Shown in pieces: positions 17,641 to 25,454 of a stretch of 64,000 nucleotides of DNA; positions within the stretch are counted from its first letter, which is position 1, and every line of letters starts with the position of its first letter. The notes under the pieces were generated by a model. It was not told the DNA's origin and searched no databases. It worked only from the letters and a program-made list of their open reading frames with translations. This DNA comes from Flavobacterium sp. K5-23. Its GTDB lineage: Bacteria; Bacteroidota; Bacteroidia; Flavobacteriales; Flavobacteriaceae. The translations under genes were made by a program, and so were the position numbers. Location of the stretch: contig NZ_CP056783.1 of NCBI RefSeq assembly GCF_023278045.1, positions 1,054,001-1,118,000 on the forward strand, in the 5' to 3' direction.

Positions 17641-18691
17641 AAAATCCTAAATAAGCTGCTATATCTGCTCTCAAAATTACAATTCCTGTAATGATTATAT
17701 TGAAGATAGAAAGTGGGATTAATATTCTCCATCCTAAATGCATCAATTGGTCATATCTAAATCTTGGAATAGTCCATCTTACCCACATAAATATGAATAT
17801 GAAACCACATATTTTAGTAAATAAAACACCAATTCCTATTACATTAGCAATGTTTACTCCCCAGTTTTCTACAGCCCAAGCCATTCCAGGATAGTTATAT
17901 CCTCCAAAGAATAATACAGCTAATATTGTAGAAGAGATAAACATATTTGCATATTCAGCAAATAAGTAAAAACCCATTTTCATCGATGAATATTCAGTAT
18001 GGTATCCACCTATTAATTCTGTTTCACATTCCGCTAAGTCAAATGGAGTTCTGTTTGCTTCTGCAAAAGAACAAATCAAGAAAATCAAGAAAGAAAGTGG
18101 TTGGTAAAATACATTCCAATGCATTCCCGGTTGTTGCGCTGAGATTTCTCTCAAACTCAAAGTTCCCGTCATCATCAACAATGCAATTATTGATAATCCC
18201 ATGGCTACTTCATAAGAAACCATTTGTGATGCAGCACGAACCGCACCTATCAATGAGAATTTATTGTTAGAAGCCCATCCACCTATCATAATTCCGTAAA
18301 CACCTATAGAAAGGATTGCGAAAATGTATAATAATGCATTATCAATATCTGTTGCTTGTAAAATAATGTCTCTTCCAAAAAGATGAAGTTTATCACCCCA
18401 TGGAATTACGGCACTCGTCATCAAAGCTGTACTCATAGCAAGTGCAGGTCCTGCGAAGAATAAAAATCTATTTGGTGTATTTGGCTCAAATTCTTCTTTC
18501 GAAAATAATTTTAAACCATCGGCAAGGGGTTGTAAAATCCCTCCTTTACCTGCTCTGTTTGGACCAATACGGTCTTGAAGCCAAGCGGCAACTTTACGTT
18601 CGGCTAGAGTGGAATACATGGCCATAAGCATTGTAATTGCAAAAACTACAAGTATGATGACTCCTTTTTCTATTATAATAGTACTATCCAT
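17639..18691 (-). CDS. nuoH: NADH-quinone oxidoreductase subunit H
   Basis: Membrane subunit that forms the quinone-binding pocket at the arm junction. 350 residues, about eight helices. Signature regions are AAWLQDRIGPNRAGKGGILQ and FAEANRTPFDLAECETELIG. Three bases after the nuoG stop, so tightly coupled. The stop codon lies within the family B repeat. Confidence 0.98.
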   Translation of the reverse strand: MDSTIIIEKGVIILVVFAITMLMAMYSTLAERKVAAWLQDRIGPNRAGKGGILQPLADGLKLFSKEEFEPNTPNRFLFFAGPALAMSTALMTSAVIPWGDKLHLFGRDIILQATDIDNALLYIFAILSIGVYGIMIGGWASNNKFSLIGAVRAASQMVSYEVAMGLSIIALLMMTGTLSLREISAQQPGMHWNVFYQPLSFLIFLICSFAEANRTPFDLAECETELIGGYHTEYSSMKMGFYLFAEYANMFISSTILAVLFFGGYNYPGMAWAVENWGVNIANVIGIGVLFTKICGFIFIFMWVRWTIPRFRYDQLMHLGWRILIPLSIFNIIITGIVILRADIAAYLGF

Positions 18692-18694
18692 ATT

Positions 18695-19744
18695 TTAAAG
18701 ATTTCCGTGTTTAAAATTAGCCTCTTCATCTTTTTCTAATGGAATAGCAGGCATACTGATTTTAACTCGGTCTTGTTCGCGTCCTTTTAAAATTTGATCT
18801 TCAGTGTTTATAACAACAGTATCTAATTCCTGTGTGTAATTGTTTTGATTGATAACAGAATCTTTGTCAAATTCTCTTGGTCCTTCAATTACCCAGTCAG
18901 CAGTATCTTTGTGGTCAAAACGACAACCGTTACAAATGAATTCTTCTACCTCGTGATAAATATCTTTTCTACCGGTAACTCTTTGTATTTCGTCACCAAA
19001 CATCCAAAGCGTTGTTTTGCCACAACATCCAGGAGTAGTACACTCTCTGTGTGCATTGTAAGGTTTGTTGAACCAAACTCTAGATTTGAATCTAAATGTT
19101 TTATCGGTTAACGCTCCCACTGGACATACATCGATCATATTTCCTGAAAATTCGTTATCGATAGCTTTAGAAATACAAGTTGATATGTTAGAATGATCTC
19201 CTCTGTCCATTACTCCGTGCACACGATCGTCTGTCAATTGATCAGCAACCATTACACAACGGTAACAAAGGATGCAACGATTCATATGCAATTGAATATT
19301 TGGACCTATATTTTCTGGTTCAAATGTTCTTTTTTCTTCTATGAAACGACTTTTTGCTTTTCCGTGTTCAAAACTTAAATCTTGTAAATCACATTCCCCA
19401 GCCTGATCACATACTGGACAGTCTAATGGGTGATTGATTAATAAAAATTCAGTTACAGATTCTCTGGCTTCTTTAACCCTGTCAGATGATTTACTGTTTA
19501 TTTCCATACCATCCATGCATCCTGTAACACAGGAAGCCATTAGTTTTGGCATAGGTCTTGGATCGGCGTCACTTCCTTTTGCAACTTCCACTAAACAACA
19601 ACGGCATTTTCCACCGCTCCCTTTTAGTTTAGAATAATAGCACATGGCTGGCGGAACACTTTCCCCACCAATCATTCTTGCAGCCTGCAAGATGGTTGTT
19701 CCTGCTTCTACTTCAATTTCCTGACCGTCTATTGTTACTTTCAT
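18695..19744 (-). CDS. nuoG: Short NADH-quinone oxidoreductase subunit G (2Fe-2S / 4Fe-4S part only)
   Basis: Electron-transfer subunit of the peripheral arm. The N-terminal 2Fe-2S ferredoxin domain (CYYSKLKGSGGKCRCCLVEV) is followed by the His-Cys3 cluster site HPLDCPVCDQAGECDL, the CILCYRC...CPVGAL 4Fe-4S pair, and the start of a molybdopterin-oxidoreductase 4Fe4S segment (CTTPGCCGK...CNGC). It then stops at 349 residues, while E. coli NuoG has about 900. A natural stop and intact operon spacing show it is a short form, not a frameshift; the large C-terminal domain is simply absent, as in other flavobacteria I know of. Confidence 0.93.
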   Translation of the reverse strand: MKVTIDGQEIEVEAGTTILQAARMIGGESVPPAMCYYSKLKGSGGKCRCCLVEVAKGSDADPRPMPKLMASCVTGCMDGMEINSKSSDRVKEARESVTEFLLINHPLDCPVCDQAGECDLQDLSFEHGKAKSRFIEEKRTFEPENIGPNIQLHMNRCILCYRCVMVADQLTDDRVHGVMDRGDHSNISTCISKAIDNEFSGNMIDVCPVGALTDKTFRFKSRVWFNKPYNAHRECTTPGCCGKTTLWMFGDEIQRVTGRKDIYHEVEEFICNGCRFDHKDTADWVIEGPREFDKDSVINQNNYTQELDTVVINTEDQILKGREQDRVKISMPAIPLEKDEEANFKHGNL

Positions 19745-19748
19745 TTCT

Positions 19749-19845
19749 TTTAAGTCTTAATGTCTTAATGTCGAATGTCTAAATGTCCTATTGTCTGGTG
19801 TCGAATCGATCGACTTTATGACTTTTGACTTTATGACTTTTGACT
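19749..19845. repeat. Low-complexity repeat cluster between nuoG and the four-helix-bundle gene
   Basis: Runs of CTTAATGT and GTCTAAATGTC-like units, then two overlapping copies of TTATGACTTTTGACT (19816-19832 and 19831-19845). The same 17-mer TTATGACTTTTGACTTT occurs again at 20217-20233 on the other side of the inserted gene. The left copies encode the last residues of that gene. Confidence 0.75.
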
Positions 19846-20205
19846 GTCATTTAAATATTTAATAAATCCACTCAATAATTTTGATATATCTGTAACATTT
19901 AAATATAATTCATCGAATTCTATCTTCGAAATATAATTTAAATCTAATGCCAAATATAACTGCGACCTGACTTCTCCGGCCGACGCTTTTGCAACATATA
20001 AAAAATAAACAAATTCTTTATCTGTATTTCTTTCGAATCCTTCAGCTATATTTGAAGAAATTGAAATTGATGCTCTTCTAATTTGTCTAACTAAATCGAA
20101 ATCTTTTTTAAAATCTGAATTCTCAGTTATTTCATAAATTCTTTTATTAAATAATCTAGATTTCTGCCAAGAATTAATTTCTTCAAAAGAGTTAAACTTA
20201 CCCAT
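19831..20205 (-). CDS. Four-helix-bundle protein (23S rRNA intervening-sequence type), inserted between nuoF and nuoG
   Basis: A 124-residue helical protein of the classic subgroup: SFEEINSWQKSRLFNKRIY, then RQIRRASISISSNIAEGFER and FLYVAKASAGEVRSQLYLAL are family hallmarks. In the operon it lies 6 bp after nuoF. The same 17-bp sequence flanks it directly on both sides and encodes its own last residues (NDSQKS) as well as those of nuoF, so the gene looks inserted together with, or into, that repeat. No enzymatic role is known; family members have been proposed only as structural or RNA-associated. This is the second such insertion in one nuo operon. Confidence 0.9.
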   Translation of the reverse strand: MGKFNSFEEINSWQKSRLFNKRIYEITENSDFKKDFDLVRQIRRASISISSNIAEGFERNTDKEFVYFLYVAKASAGEVRSQLYLALDLNYISKIEFDELYLNVTDISKLLSGFIKYLNDSQKS

Positions 20206-20211
20206 TCTTGT

Positions 20212-21579
20212 TTACGTTATGACTTTTGACTTTGAGACATTTAGACTACTAAAAGGCTCAGTAGTAAAGTGATCTCTGTTTTTTATTCTTTCCGGGAAAC
20301 GTACATGGTACTCAAATTCTTCTCTAAAATGACGAATAGCTGCTGCTACTGGCCATGAAGCCGCGTCACCTAGTGGACAAATTGTGTTTCCTTCAATTTT
20401 ACTTTGAATGCTCCAAAGCAAATCGATATCTTCTTCACGACCGTGACCGTTTTCGATACGGTGTAATACTTTCTCTAACCATCCTGTTCCTTCACGACAA
20501 GGCGAACATTGTCCACAACTTTCATGGTGATAAAAACGAGCGAAATTCCAAGTATTGCGTACAATACAAGAAGTGTCATTATATACAATGAATCCACCTG
20601 AACCTAACATTGATCCAGTTGCAAATCCACCATCACTTAATGATTCGTATGACATTAAACGGTCTTCACCATTTGCAGTTTTATAAATTAAATCAGCTGG
20701 TAAAACAGGCACTGATGATCCTCCAGGAATCAAGGCTTTCAAAGGTCGGTCTGAACTCATTCCGCCTAAGTACTCATCTGAATTCATAAATTCGTAAACA
20801 CTTAATCCCAATTCAATTTCATAAACACCAGGATTTTTGATATGCCCAGATGCAGAGATTAATTTGGTACCAGTCGATCTACCAATTCCGATTTTTGCAT
20901 ACTCATCACCTGAATTGTTTACAATCCAAGGCACTGATGCAATAGTTTCCACATTGTTTACTACAGTTGGATTTGACCACAATCCAGAAACTGCTGGAAA
21001 TGGTGGCTTGATACGAGGATTTCCTCTTTTTCCTTCTAATGATTCAATTAATGCAGTCTCTTCACCACAAATATAAGCTCCGGCACCACAATGAACATAA
21101 AGTTCTAAATCGTAACCTGTTCCTAATATATTTTTTCCTAACCAACCTGCAGCTTTCGCTTCAGCAATGGCTCTTTCCAGAATTTTATAAACCCACATGT
21201 ATTCTCCACGAATGTAGATGTATGATAGGTTAGCACCCAAAGCAAAACTAGAGGTAATCATTCCTTCGATCAATAAGTGAGGAATAAATTCCATCAAATA
21301 ACGGTCTTTGAAAGTCCCTGGTTCTGATTCATCGGCATTACAAACCAAATGTCTTGGTTTTCCTGATTTTTTATCAATAAAACTCCACTTCATTCCAGCT
21401 GGGAATCCAGCACCACCACGACCACGTAGTCCTGATTTTTTTACTTCTTCAACAACTTCATCAGGAGTCATTGCCTTCATCGCTTTTTCTACAGAAGCAT
21501 AACCACCATTTTGGCGATATACTTCATAAGTTTTGATTCCTGGAACGTTTATTTTATCTAATAATATTTTTTTTGACAT
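20212..21579 (-). CDS. nuoF: NADH-quinone oxidoreductase subunit F (NADH/FMN-binding)
   Basis: Entry point of electrons: binds NADH, FMN and 4Fe-4S cluster N3. Visible motifs are GLRGRGGAGFPAGMKW (FMN/NAD site), GAGAYICGEETALIESLEGK and the cluster motif ESCGQCSPCREGTGW with a later CPLGDAASW. 455 residues. The last residues (SKSKVIT) are encoded by the TTATGACTTTTGACTTT repeat that flanks the inserted gene downstream, so the C-terminus was probably re-made by the insertion. Functional impact is unlikely because this tail lies outside the conserved core. Confidence 0.97.
   Translation of the reverse strand: MSKKILLDKINVPGIKTYEVYRQNGGYASVEKAMKAMTPDEVVEEVKKSGLRGRGGAGFPAGMKWSFIDKKSGKPRHLVCNADESEPGTFKDRYLMEFIPHLLIEGMITSSFALGANLSYIYIRGEYMWVYKILERAIAEAKAAGWLGKNILGTGYDLELYVHCGAGAYICGEETALIESLEGKRGNPRIKPPFPAVSGLWSNPTVVNNVETIASVPWIVNNSGDEYAKIGIGRSTGTKLISASGHIKNPGVYEIELGLSVYEFMNSDEYLGGMSSDRPLKALIPGGSSVPVLPADLIYKTANGEDRLMSYESLSDGGFATGSMLGSGGFIVYNDTSCIVRNTWNFARFYHHESCGQCSPCREGTGWLEKVLHRIENGHGREEDIDLLWSIQSKIEGNTICPLGDAASWPVAAAIRHFREEFEYHVRFPERIKNRDHFTTEPFSSLNVSKSKVIT
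20217..20233. repeat. Right copy of the 17-bp direct repeat around the four-helix-bundle gene
   Basis: TTATGACTTTTGACTTT, identical to 19816-19832 and in the same orientation. It lies inside the 3' end of nuoF. Confidence 0.8.
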
Positions 21580-21580
21580 C

Positions 21581-22111
21581 TTATTTATCTTGTAATATTA
21601 TTTTTCCTTCTTTACAATCAGTGATTAGCTGATCCATTTTTTCTGGTGTTAGGTTTTCTTTGTAGAAATCACCTAATTGTAACATTGGTGCATAACCACA
21701 AGCCCCAAGACATTCTACACCTACAACTTGGAACAATCCATCTGAAGTGATTTCACCTTCTTTAACGCCTAATTTATCACAGGTGTAATCCATTAAGTTT
21801 TCAGTACCGTTAAGACAACAAGGGGAAGTTCTGCAAAATTCGAACATGAATTTTCCAATTGGTTTCAAATTATACATAGTATAAAACGAGGCTACTTCGT
21901 AAACTTCAATGGGTTTGATTTCAAGGATTTCAGCTACTTTGTCCATTAATTCAATACTCAACCAATTGTCGTGAGCATCCTGAACTTCATGTAAAACAGG
22001 TAATAAAGCTGATTTTCTTTTGTCAGAAGGGTAATGGCTGATTAATTCATTGATGCGATTCATCAATGTTTCAGTCATGTTTATGTTTTGTTTTTGATCT
22101 GTATGTATCAT
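21581..22111 (-). CDS. nuoE: NADH-quinone oxidoreductase subunit E (2Fe-2S)
   Basis: Thioredoxin-like 2Fe-2S subunit partnering NuoF. The four cluster cysteines are in FEFCRTSPCCLNG and GVECLGACGYAPM. 176 residues. An internal Met (MTETLMNRI, residue 12) could be the real start, but the first ATG sits right after the nuoD stop, so I keep it. One base separates it from nuoF. Confidence 0.96.
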   Translation of the reverse strand: MIHTDQKQNINMTETLMNRINELISHYPSDKRKSALLPVLHEVQDAHDNWLSIELMDKVAEILEIKPIEVYEVASFYTMYNLKPIGKFMFEFCRTSPCCLNGTENLMDYTCDKLGVKEGEITSDGLFQVVGVECLGACGYAPMLQLGDFYKENLTPEKMDQLITDCKEGKIILQDK

Positions 22112-22114
22112 AAT

Positions 22115-23353
22115 TTATGCGTCTAATTCTCCAGCAATTACATTCAAACTTGATAAAATCACAATAGCATCTGAAAGCATTGCTCCTTTAATCATTTCTG
22201 GATACGCTTGGTAATAAATAAAACAAGGTCTGCGGAAATGCAATCTATATGGGGTTCTGCTTCCGTCAGTAACTAAGTAGAAACCTAATTCTCCGTTACC
22301 GCCTTCAACAGCGTGATATATTTCGGCTACTGGAACTGGAATTTCACCCATTACAATTTTGAAATGATAGATAAGCGACTCCATATTAGTGTAAACATCT
22401 TCTTTTGGAGGTAAATAATAGTCAGGAACATCCGCATGGAATTCATTTCCTTCTGGCATTTTTGCTAATGCTTGACGGATGATGCTTAAACTTTCCCAAA
22501 CTTCTGCATTACGAACACAAAAACGGTCGTAAGTATCACCTGATTGTCCTACTGGAACACTAAATTCAAAATCTTCGTATGAACTGTATGGTTGTGCCAC
22601 ACGAACATCATAATCTACACCTGCCGCACGTAAGTTTGGCCCTGTAAATCCGTATGAAACGGCTTTCTCAGCTGATATTGGCCCTACATTAACTGTACGG
22701 TCAATGAAAATTCTATTTCTTTCGAATAAGTTTTCAAATTCTTTCCAAGCTGCAGGAAATTCTTCTAAAAACACATCTAGTTTTCTAAAAGCTTCAGGAG
22801 ACCAGTCTCTTTCGAAACCACCTATTCTACCCATATTTGTAGTTAAACGAGCACCACAAATTTCTTCGTAGATTTCGTATACTTTTTCCCTGAATTGGAA
22901 AACATAAAGGAAGCCTGTATAAGCTCCAGTATCCACTCCTAAGATCGAGTTACAAATGATGTGATCCGTAATTCTCGCCAATTCCATTACGATAACTCTT
23001 AAATATTGAGCTCTCTTTGGAACTTCAACACCTAATAATTTTTCCAATGTCATCCACCATCCCATATTGTTAATAGGAGAGGAGCAATAGTTTAATCTAT
23101 CTGTAAGGGGTGTGATTTGGTAAAAAGGACGGTTTTCAGCAATTTTTTCAAAAGCACGGTGAATGTAACCAACGGTTGGTTCAGCATCCAAAATGCGTTC
23201 TCCATCCATCAATAGTATATTCTGGAAAATACCATGGGTTGCTGGGTGAGTAGGACCTAAATTTAGAATTGAAAGTTCACTTCCGTCTTCATTTAGCTTC
23301 TCTTTTATTATTTTAGCATATCTATGCTCTGGTGGTAATAATAGTTCTGACAT
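22115..23353 (-). CDS. nuoD: NADH-quinone oxidoreductase subunit D
   Basis: 49-kDa-type subunit that lines the quinone site. Recognised by LNLGPTHPATHGIFQNILLM, VGYIHRAFEKIAENR and GRIGGFERDW. 412 residues, separate from NuoC (some bacteria fuse them). A 32-bp gap divides it from nuoC. Confidence 0.98.
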   Translation of the reverse strand: MSELLLPPEHRYAKIIKEKLNEDGSELSILNLGPTHPATHGIFQNILLMDGERILDAEPTVGYIHRAFEKIAENRPFYQITPLTDRLNYCSSPINNMGWWMTLEKLLGVEVPKRAQYLRVIVMELARITDHIICNSILGVDTGAYTGFLYVFQFREKVYEIYEEICGARLTTNMGRIGGFERDWSPEAFRKLDVFLEEFPAAWKEFENLFERNRIFIDRTVNVGPISAEKAVSYGFTGPNLRAAGVDYDVRVAQPYSSYEDFEFSVPVGQSGDTYDRFCVRNAEVWESLSIIRQALAKMPEGNEFHADVPDYYLPPKEDVYTNMESLIYHFKIVMGEIPVPVAEIYHAVEGGNGELGFYLVTDGSRTPYRLHFRRPCFIYYQAYPEMIKGAMLSDAIVILSSLNVIAGELDA

Positions 23354-23385
23354 TTATAGAATGTGAAAAATTATATATTGTGTTC

Positions 23386-23907
23386 TTAGCAATTGTCTAT
23401 TGTTCTTCCGAAAAAACGGTCGTCTTTATCCGTTCTTCCTCCATCTTCCATTGGAAATTCTTTTCGCATTGGAAAAGAAACCATCTCATCCATATTCAAA
23501 ATACGTTTCAATTGAGGATGACCTATGAAGTTGATACCGTAAAAATCGTAAGTTTCTCTTTCCATCCAGTTTGCACTTAGGAAAATAGAAGATACTGTTT
23601 TGATTTCAGGCGTTTCTCCGTTGATGTATACCTTAATTTTGATTCTTATGTTTTCATACCAATTGTGTAAGTGGTAGACCACTGCAAACTGGCGATCCGC
23701 TTCGTTTTCAGGATAATGTATAGCACATAAATCAGTCAAAAAGTTAAAACGGGTAGTTTCATCGTTTTTCAAAAAAAGAATAACAGCAGTAATTTTATCT
23801 GCGTTTACTTCAAATGAAAAAATATCCTTTTCTTGTTGATATTGGAAAACAGCAGAACCAAAAGTTTCTGTTAATTTATCCTGGATTTGGGTTGTGTCTA
23901 AAGCCAT
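23386..23907 (-). CDS. nuoC: NADH-quinone oxidoreductase subunit C
   Basis: 30-kDa-type peripheral subunit, 173 residues. The family signature is NWMERETYDFYGINFIGHPQ followed by LKRILNMDEM. Unfused to NuoD. It lies one base after nuoB. Confidence 0.96.
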   Translation of the reverse strand: MALDTTQIQDKLTETFGSAVFQYQQEKDIFSFEVNADKITAVILFLKNDETTRFNFLTDLCAIHYPENEADRQFAVVYHLHNWYENIRIKIKVYINGETPEIKTVSSIFLSANWMERETYDFYGINFIGHPQLKRILNMDEMVSFPMRKEFPMEDGGRTDKDDRFFGRTIDNC

Positions 23908-23908
23908 T

Positions 23909-24457
23909 TTATTTGATGTTATAAGAAGCTAATAATTCTTGATATTCAGGAGAATTTCTTCTTCTTACCGACTCATTTTTAACTATTTCTTGTAATTTCA
24001 TTACGCCATCTACAATTTGTTCCGGCCTTGGAGGACATCCAGGAACGTAAACATCCACAGGAATTACTTTGTCGATTCCTTGTAAAACAGAGTAAGTATC
24101 AAAAATACCACCTGAAGAAGCACAAGCGCCAACAGCAATTACCCAACGAGGTTCTGCCATTTGTTCGTAAACCTGACGTAAAATAGGCGCCATCTTTTTA
24201 GAAATCGTTCCCATTACCATCAACATATCAGCTTGACGTGGAGAGAAACTCACACGCTCAGAACCGAATCGTGCCAAATCATAATGTGAAGCCATAGTTG
24301 CCATAAACTCAATACCACAACATGAAGTTGCGAAAGGTAAAGGCCATAGTGAATTAGCGCGTGCTAATCCTACTACATCATTCAGTTTTGTAGCGAAAAA
24401 TCCTTCTCCTACAACACCTTCTGGCGGCTCAACCATATTTATATTTGAATTGCTCAT
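23909..24457 (-). CDS. nuoB: NADH-quinone oxidoreductase subunit B (cluster N2)
   Basis: Holds the terminal 4Fe-4S cluster N2 that reduces quinone. Ligands are visible as the tandem Cys in FATSCCGIEFMA, then GACASSGG and the last in VPGCPPRPEQI. 182 residues. Ahead of it lies an 80-bp AT-rich repeat instead of the tight spacing seen elsewhere in the operon. Confidence 0.98.
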   Translation of the reverse strand: MSNSNINMVEPPEGVVGEGFFATKLNDVVGLARANSLWPLPFATSCCGIEFMATMASHYDLARFGSERVSFSPRQADMLMVMGTISKKMAPILRQVYEQMAEPRWVIAVGACASSGGIFDTYSVLQGIDKVIPVDVYVPGCPPRPEQIVDGVMKLQEIVKNESVRRRNSPEYQELLASYNIK

Positions 24458-24463
24458 TTTTTT

Positions 24464-24535
24464 AATTTTGAATTATAAATTTTAAATTTTAAATTTTGAA
24501 ATCATTCATAATTTAAAATTCAACATATAAAATAA
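24464..24535. repeat. AT-rich low-complexity repeat between nuoA and nuoB
   Basis: Units of TTTTAAATTT and an inverted counterpart ATAATTTAAAATTCAA fill the gap. The two halves can pair (AATTTTAAATT with AATTTAAAATT). A shorter relative, TTCATAATTTAAAA, lies ahead of sucB at about 57451. Confidence 0.5.
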
Positions 24536-24539
24536 TTGT

Positions 24540-24905
24540 TTATTCCCACTCTAATGCTTTCTTTTTGATGATGTAGAAAAACCCTACCAAAAGTAAAAGC
24601 ATAAATACGATCATTTTCATCATTCCTTCCATACCTAATTCCTTGAAATTAATAGCCCATGGATAAAGGAAGATAACCTCTACATCGAATAATACAAATA
24701 AAATAGCTACAAGGAAATATTTTACTGAAAAGGGTATGCGTGCATTTCCTACAGATTCAATACCACATTCAAAGTTGGCGTCTTTAATTTTAGAGGATCT
24801 TTTAGGTCCTAATTTACCGGATATAATAATTGTCCCTATGACAAAGCCCACAGCTAAAAGGAGCTGCATTAAAATAGGAATATAATTTAATTGATCAGAT
24901 TGCAT
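24540..24905 (-). CDS. nuoA: NADH-quinone oxidoreductase subunit A
   Basis: Three-helix membrane subunit, first gene of the operon, 121 residues. Family motifs are ANFECGIESVGNARIPFSVK and FVLFDVEVIFLYPWA, with the conserved Cys and acidic residues of the quinone-linked loop. It is preceded by the best promoter match of this region at 24937-24967. Confidence 0.97.
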   Translation of the reverse strand: MQSDQLNYIPILMQLLLAVGFVIGTIIISGKLGPKRSSKIKDANFECGIESVGNARIPFSVKYFLVAILFVLFDVEVIFLYPWAINFKELGMEGMMKMIVFMLLLLVGFFYIIKKKALEWE

Positions 24906-24936
24906 ATTTATCGATTTTTTGTACTAAAATAAACCA

Positions 24937-24967
24937 CAAAGATAGGTTTAGGGGATTTAAAACACAA
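24937..24967 (-). promoter_or_regulatory. Promoter of the nuo operon
   Basis: On the minus strand TTG (-33 box), 20-bp spacer, TATCTTTG (-7 box), matching the Bacteroidetes consensus TTG-N17-23-TAnnTTTG. It lies 32 bp ahead of nuoA. Confidence 0.75.
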
Positions 24968-25084
24968 GTGTAATGCAAGTTTAAGTTGGAATTGAATTGC
25001 GATTACTTCTTAATTTTTAATGATTATAAATAAAGGGTTTTATATTTCATTTGTTTCATAAGAATTTTCACAATTAAGCAAAAA

Positions 25085-25117
25085 AAAACGTTCCGAAATA
25101 AATCGGAACGTTTTGAA
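25085..25117 (-). terminator. Terminator of the cold-shock gene
   Basis: 12-bp perfect stem AAAACGTTCCGA / TCGGAACGTTTT with a 6-nt loop and an A run giving a U tract on the minus-strand RNA. Confidence 0.85.
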
Positions 25118-25149
25118 CATTCGTAGGCTTTATAAATAAATTTATAAGC

Positions 25150-25344
25150 TTAGATAACTGCTACTTTCGCAGCAACTTTTCCTTTTCTTCCTTCTTCTTC
25201 TTCATAGCTAACTCTGTCACCTTCGCGTAATTCTTCCGCGTTGATTCCTGAAGCATGAACAAAAATGTCTTTTCCTGTTTCTTCGTCTGTAATGAATCCG
25301 TAACCTTTAGATTCATTGAAAAATTTAACTGTACCTGTACGCAT
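25150..25344 (-). CDS. Cold-shock domain protein
   Basis: A 64-residue single cold-shock domain that binds single-stranded nucleic acid as an RNA chaperone. RNP1 is seen as SKGYGFIT and RNP2 as DIFVHASGI. The middle is unusually acidic (VSYEEEEGRKGK). Alone between its own promoter (25374-25381) and terminator. The C-terminus ends in KVAAKVAVI, completing the last strand. Confidence 0.95.
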   Translation of the reverse strand: MRTGTVKFFNESKGYGFITDEETGKDIFVHASGINAEELREGDRVSYEEEEGRKGKVAAKVAVI

Positions 25345-25373
25345 TGTAATAGTAATAATAATTTATAATGAGG

Positions 25374-25381
25374 CAAATGTA
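25374..25381 (-). promoter_or_regulatory. -7 promoter box of the cold-shock gene
   Basis: TACATTTG on the minus strand, 29 bp ahead of the start codon, giving a very short leader. This is unlike the long cspA leader of E. coli. Confidence 0.55.
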
Positions 25382-25386
25382 ATATT

Positions 25387-25408
25387 TAATATCATACGAA
25401 TGATATTA
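25387..25408. promoter_or_regulatory. Perfect palindrome upstream of the cold-shock promoter
   Basis: TAATATCAT-acga-ATGATATTA, a 9-bp perfect inverted repeat covering the -20 to -40 zone of the cold-shock promoter. It looks like an operator or activator site, but no cognate regulator is visible in the window. Confidence 0.5.
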
Positions 25409-25454
25409 TTGTGCGTTTTTTTGTAAAAATAATTGATATTCAGCGTTTTGGTGC

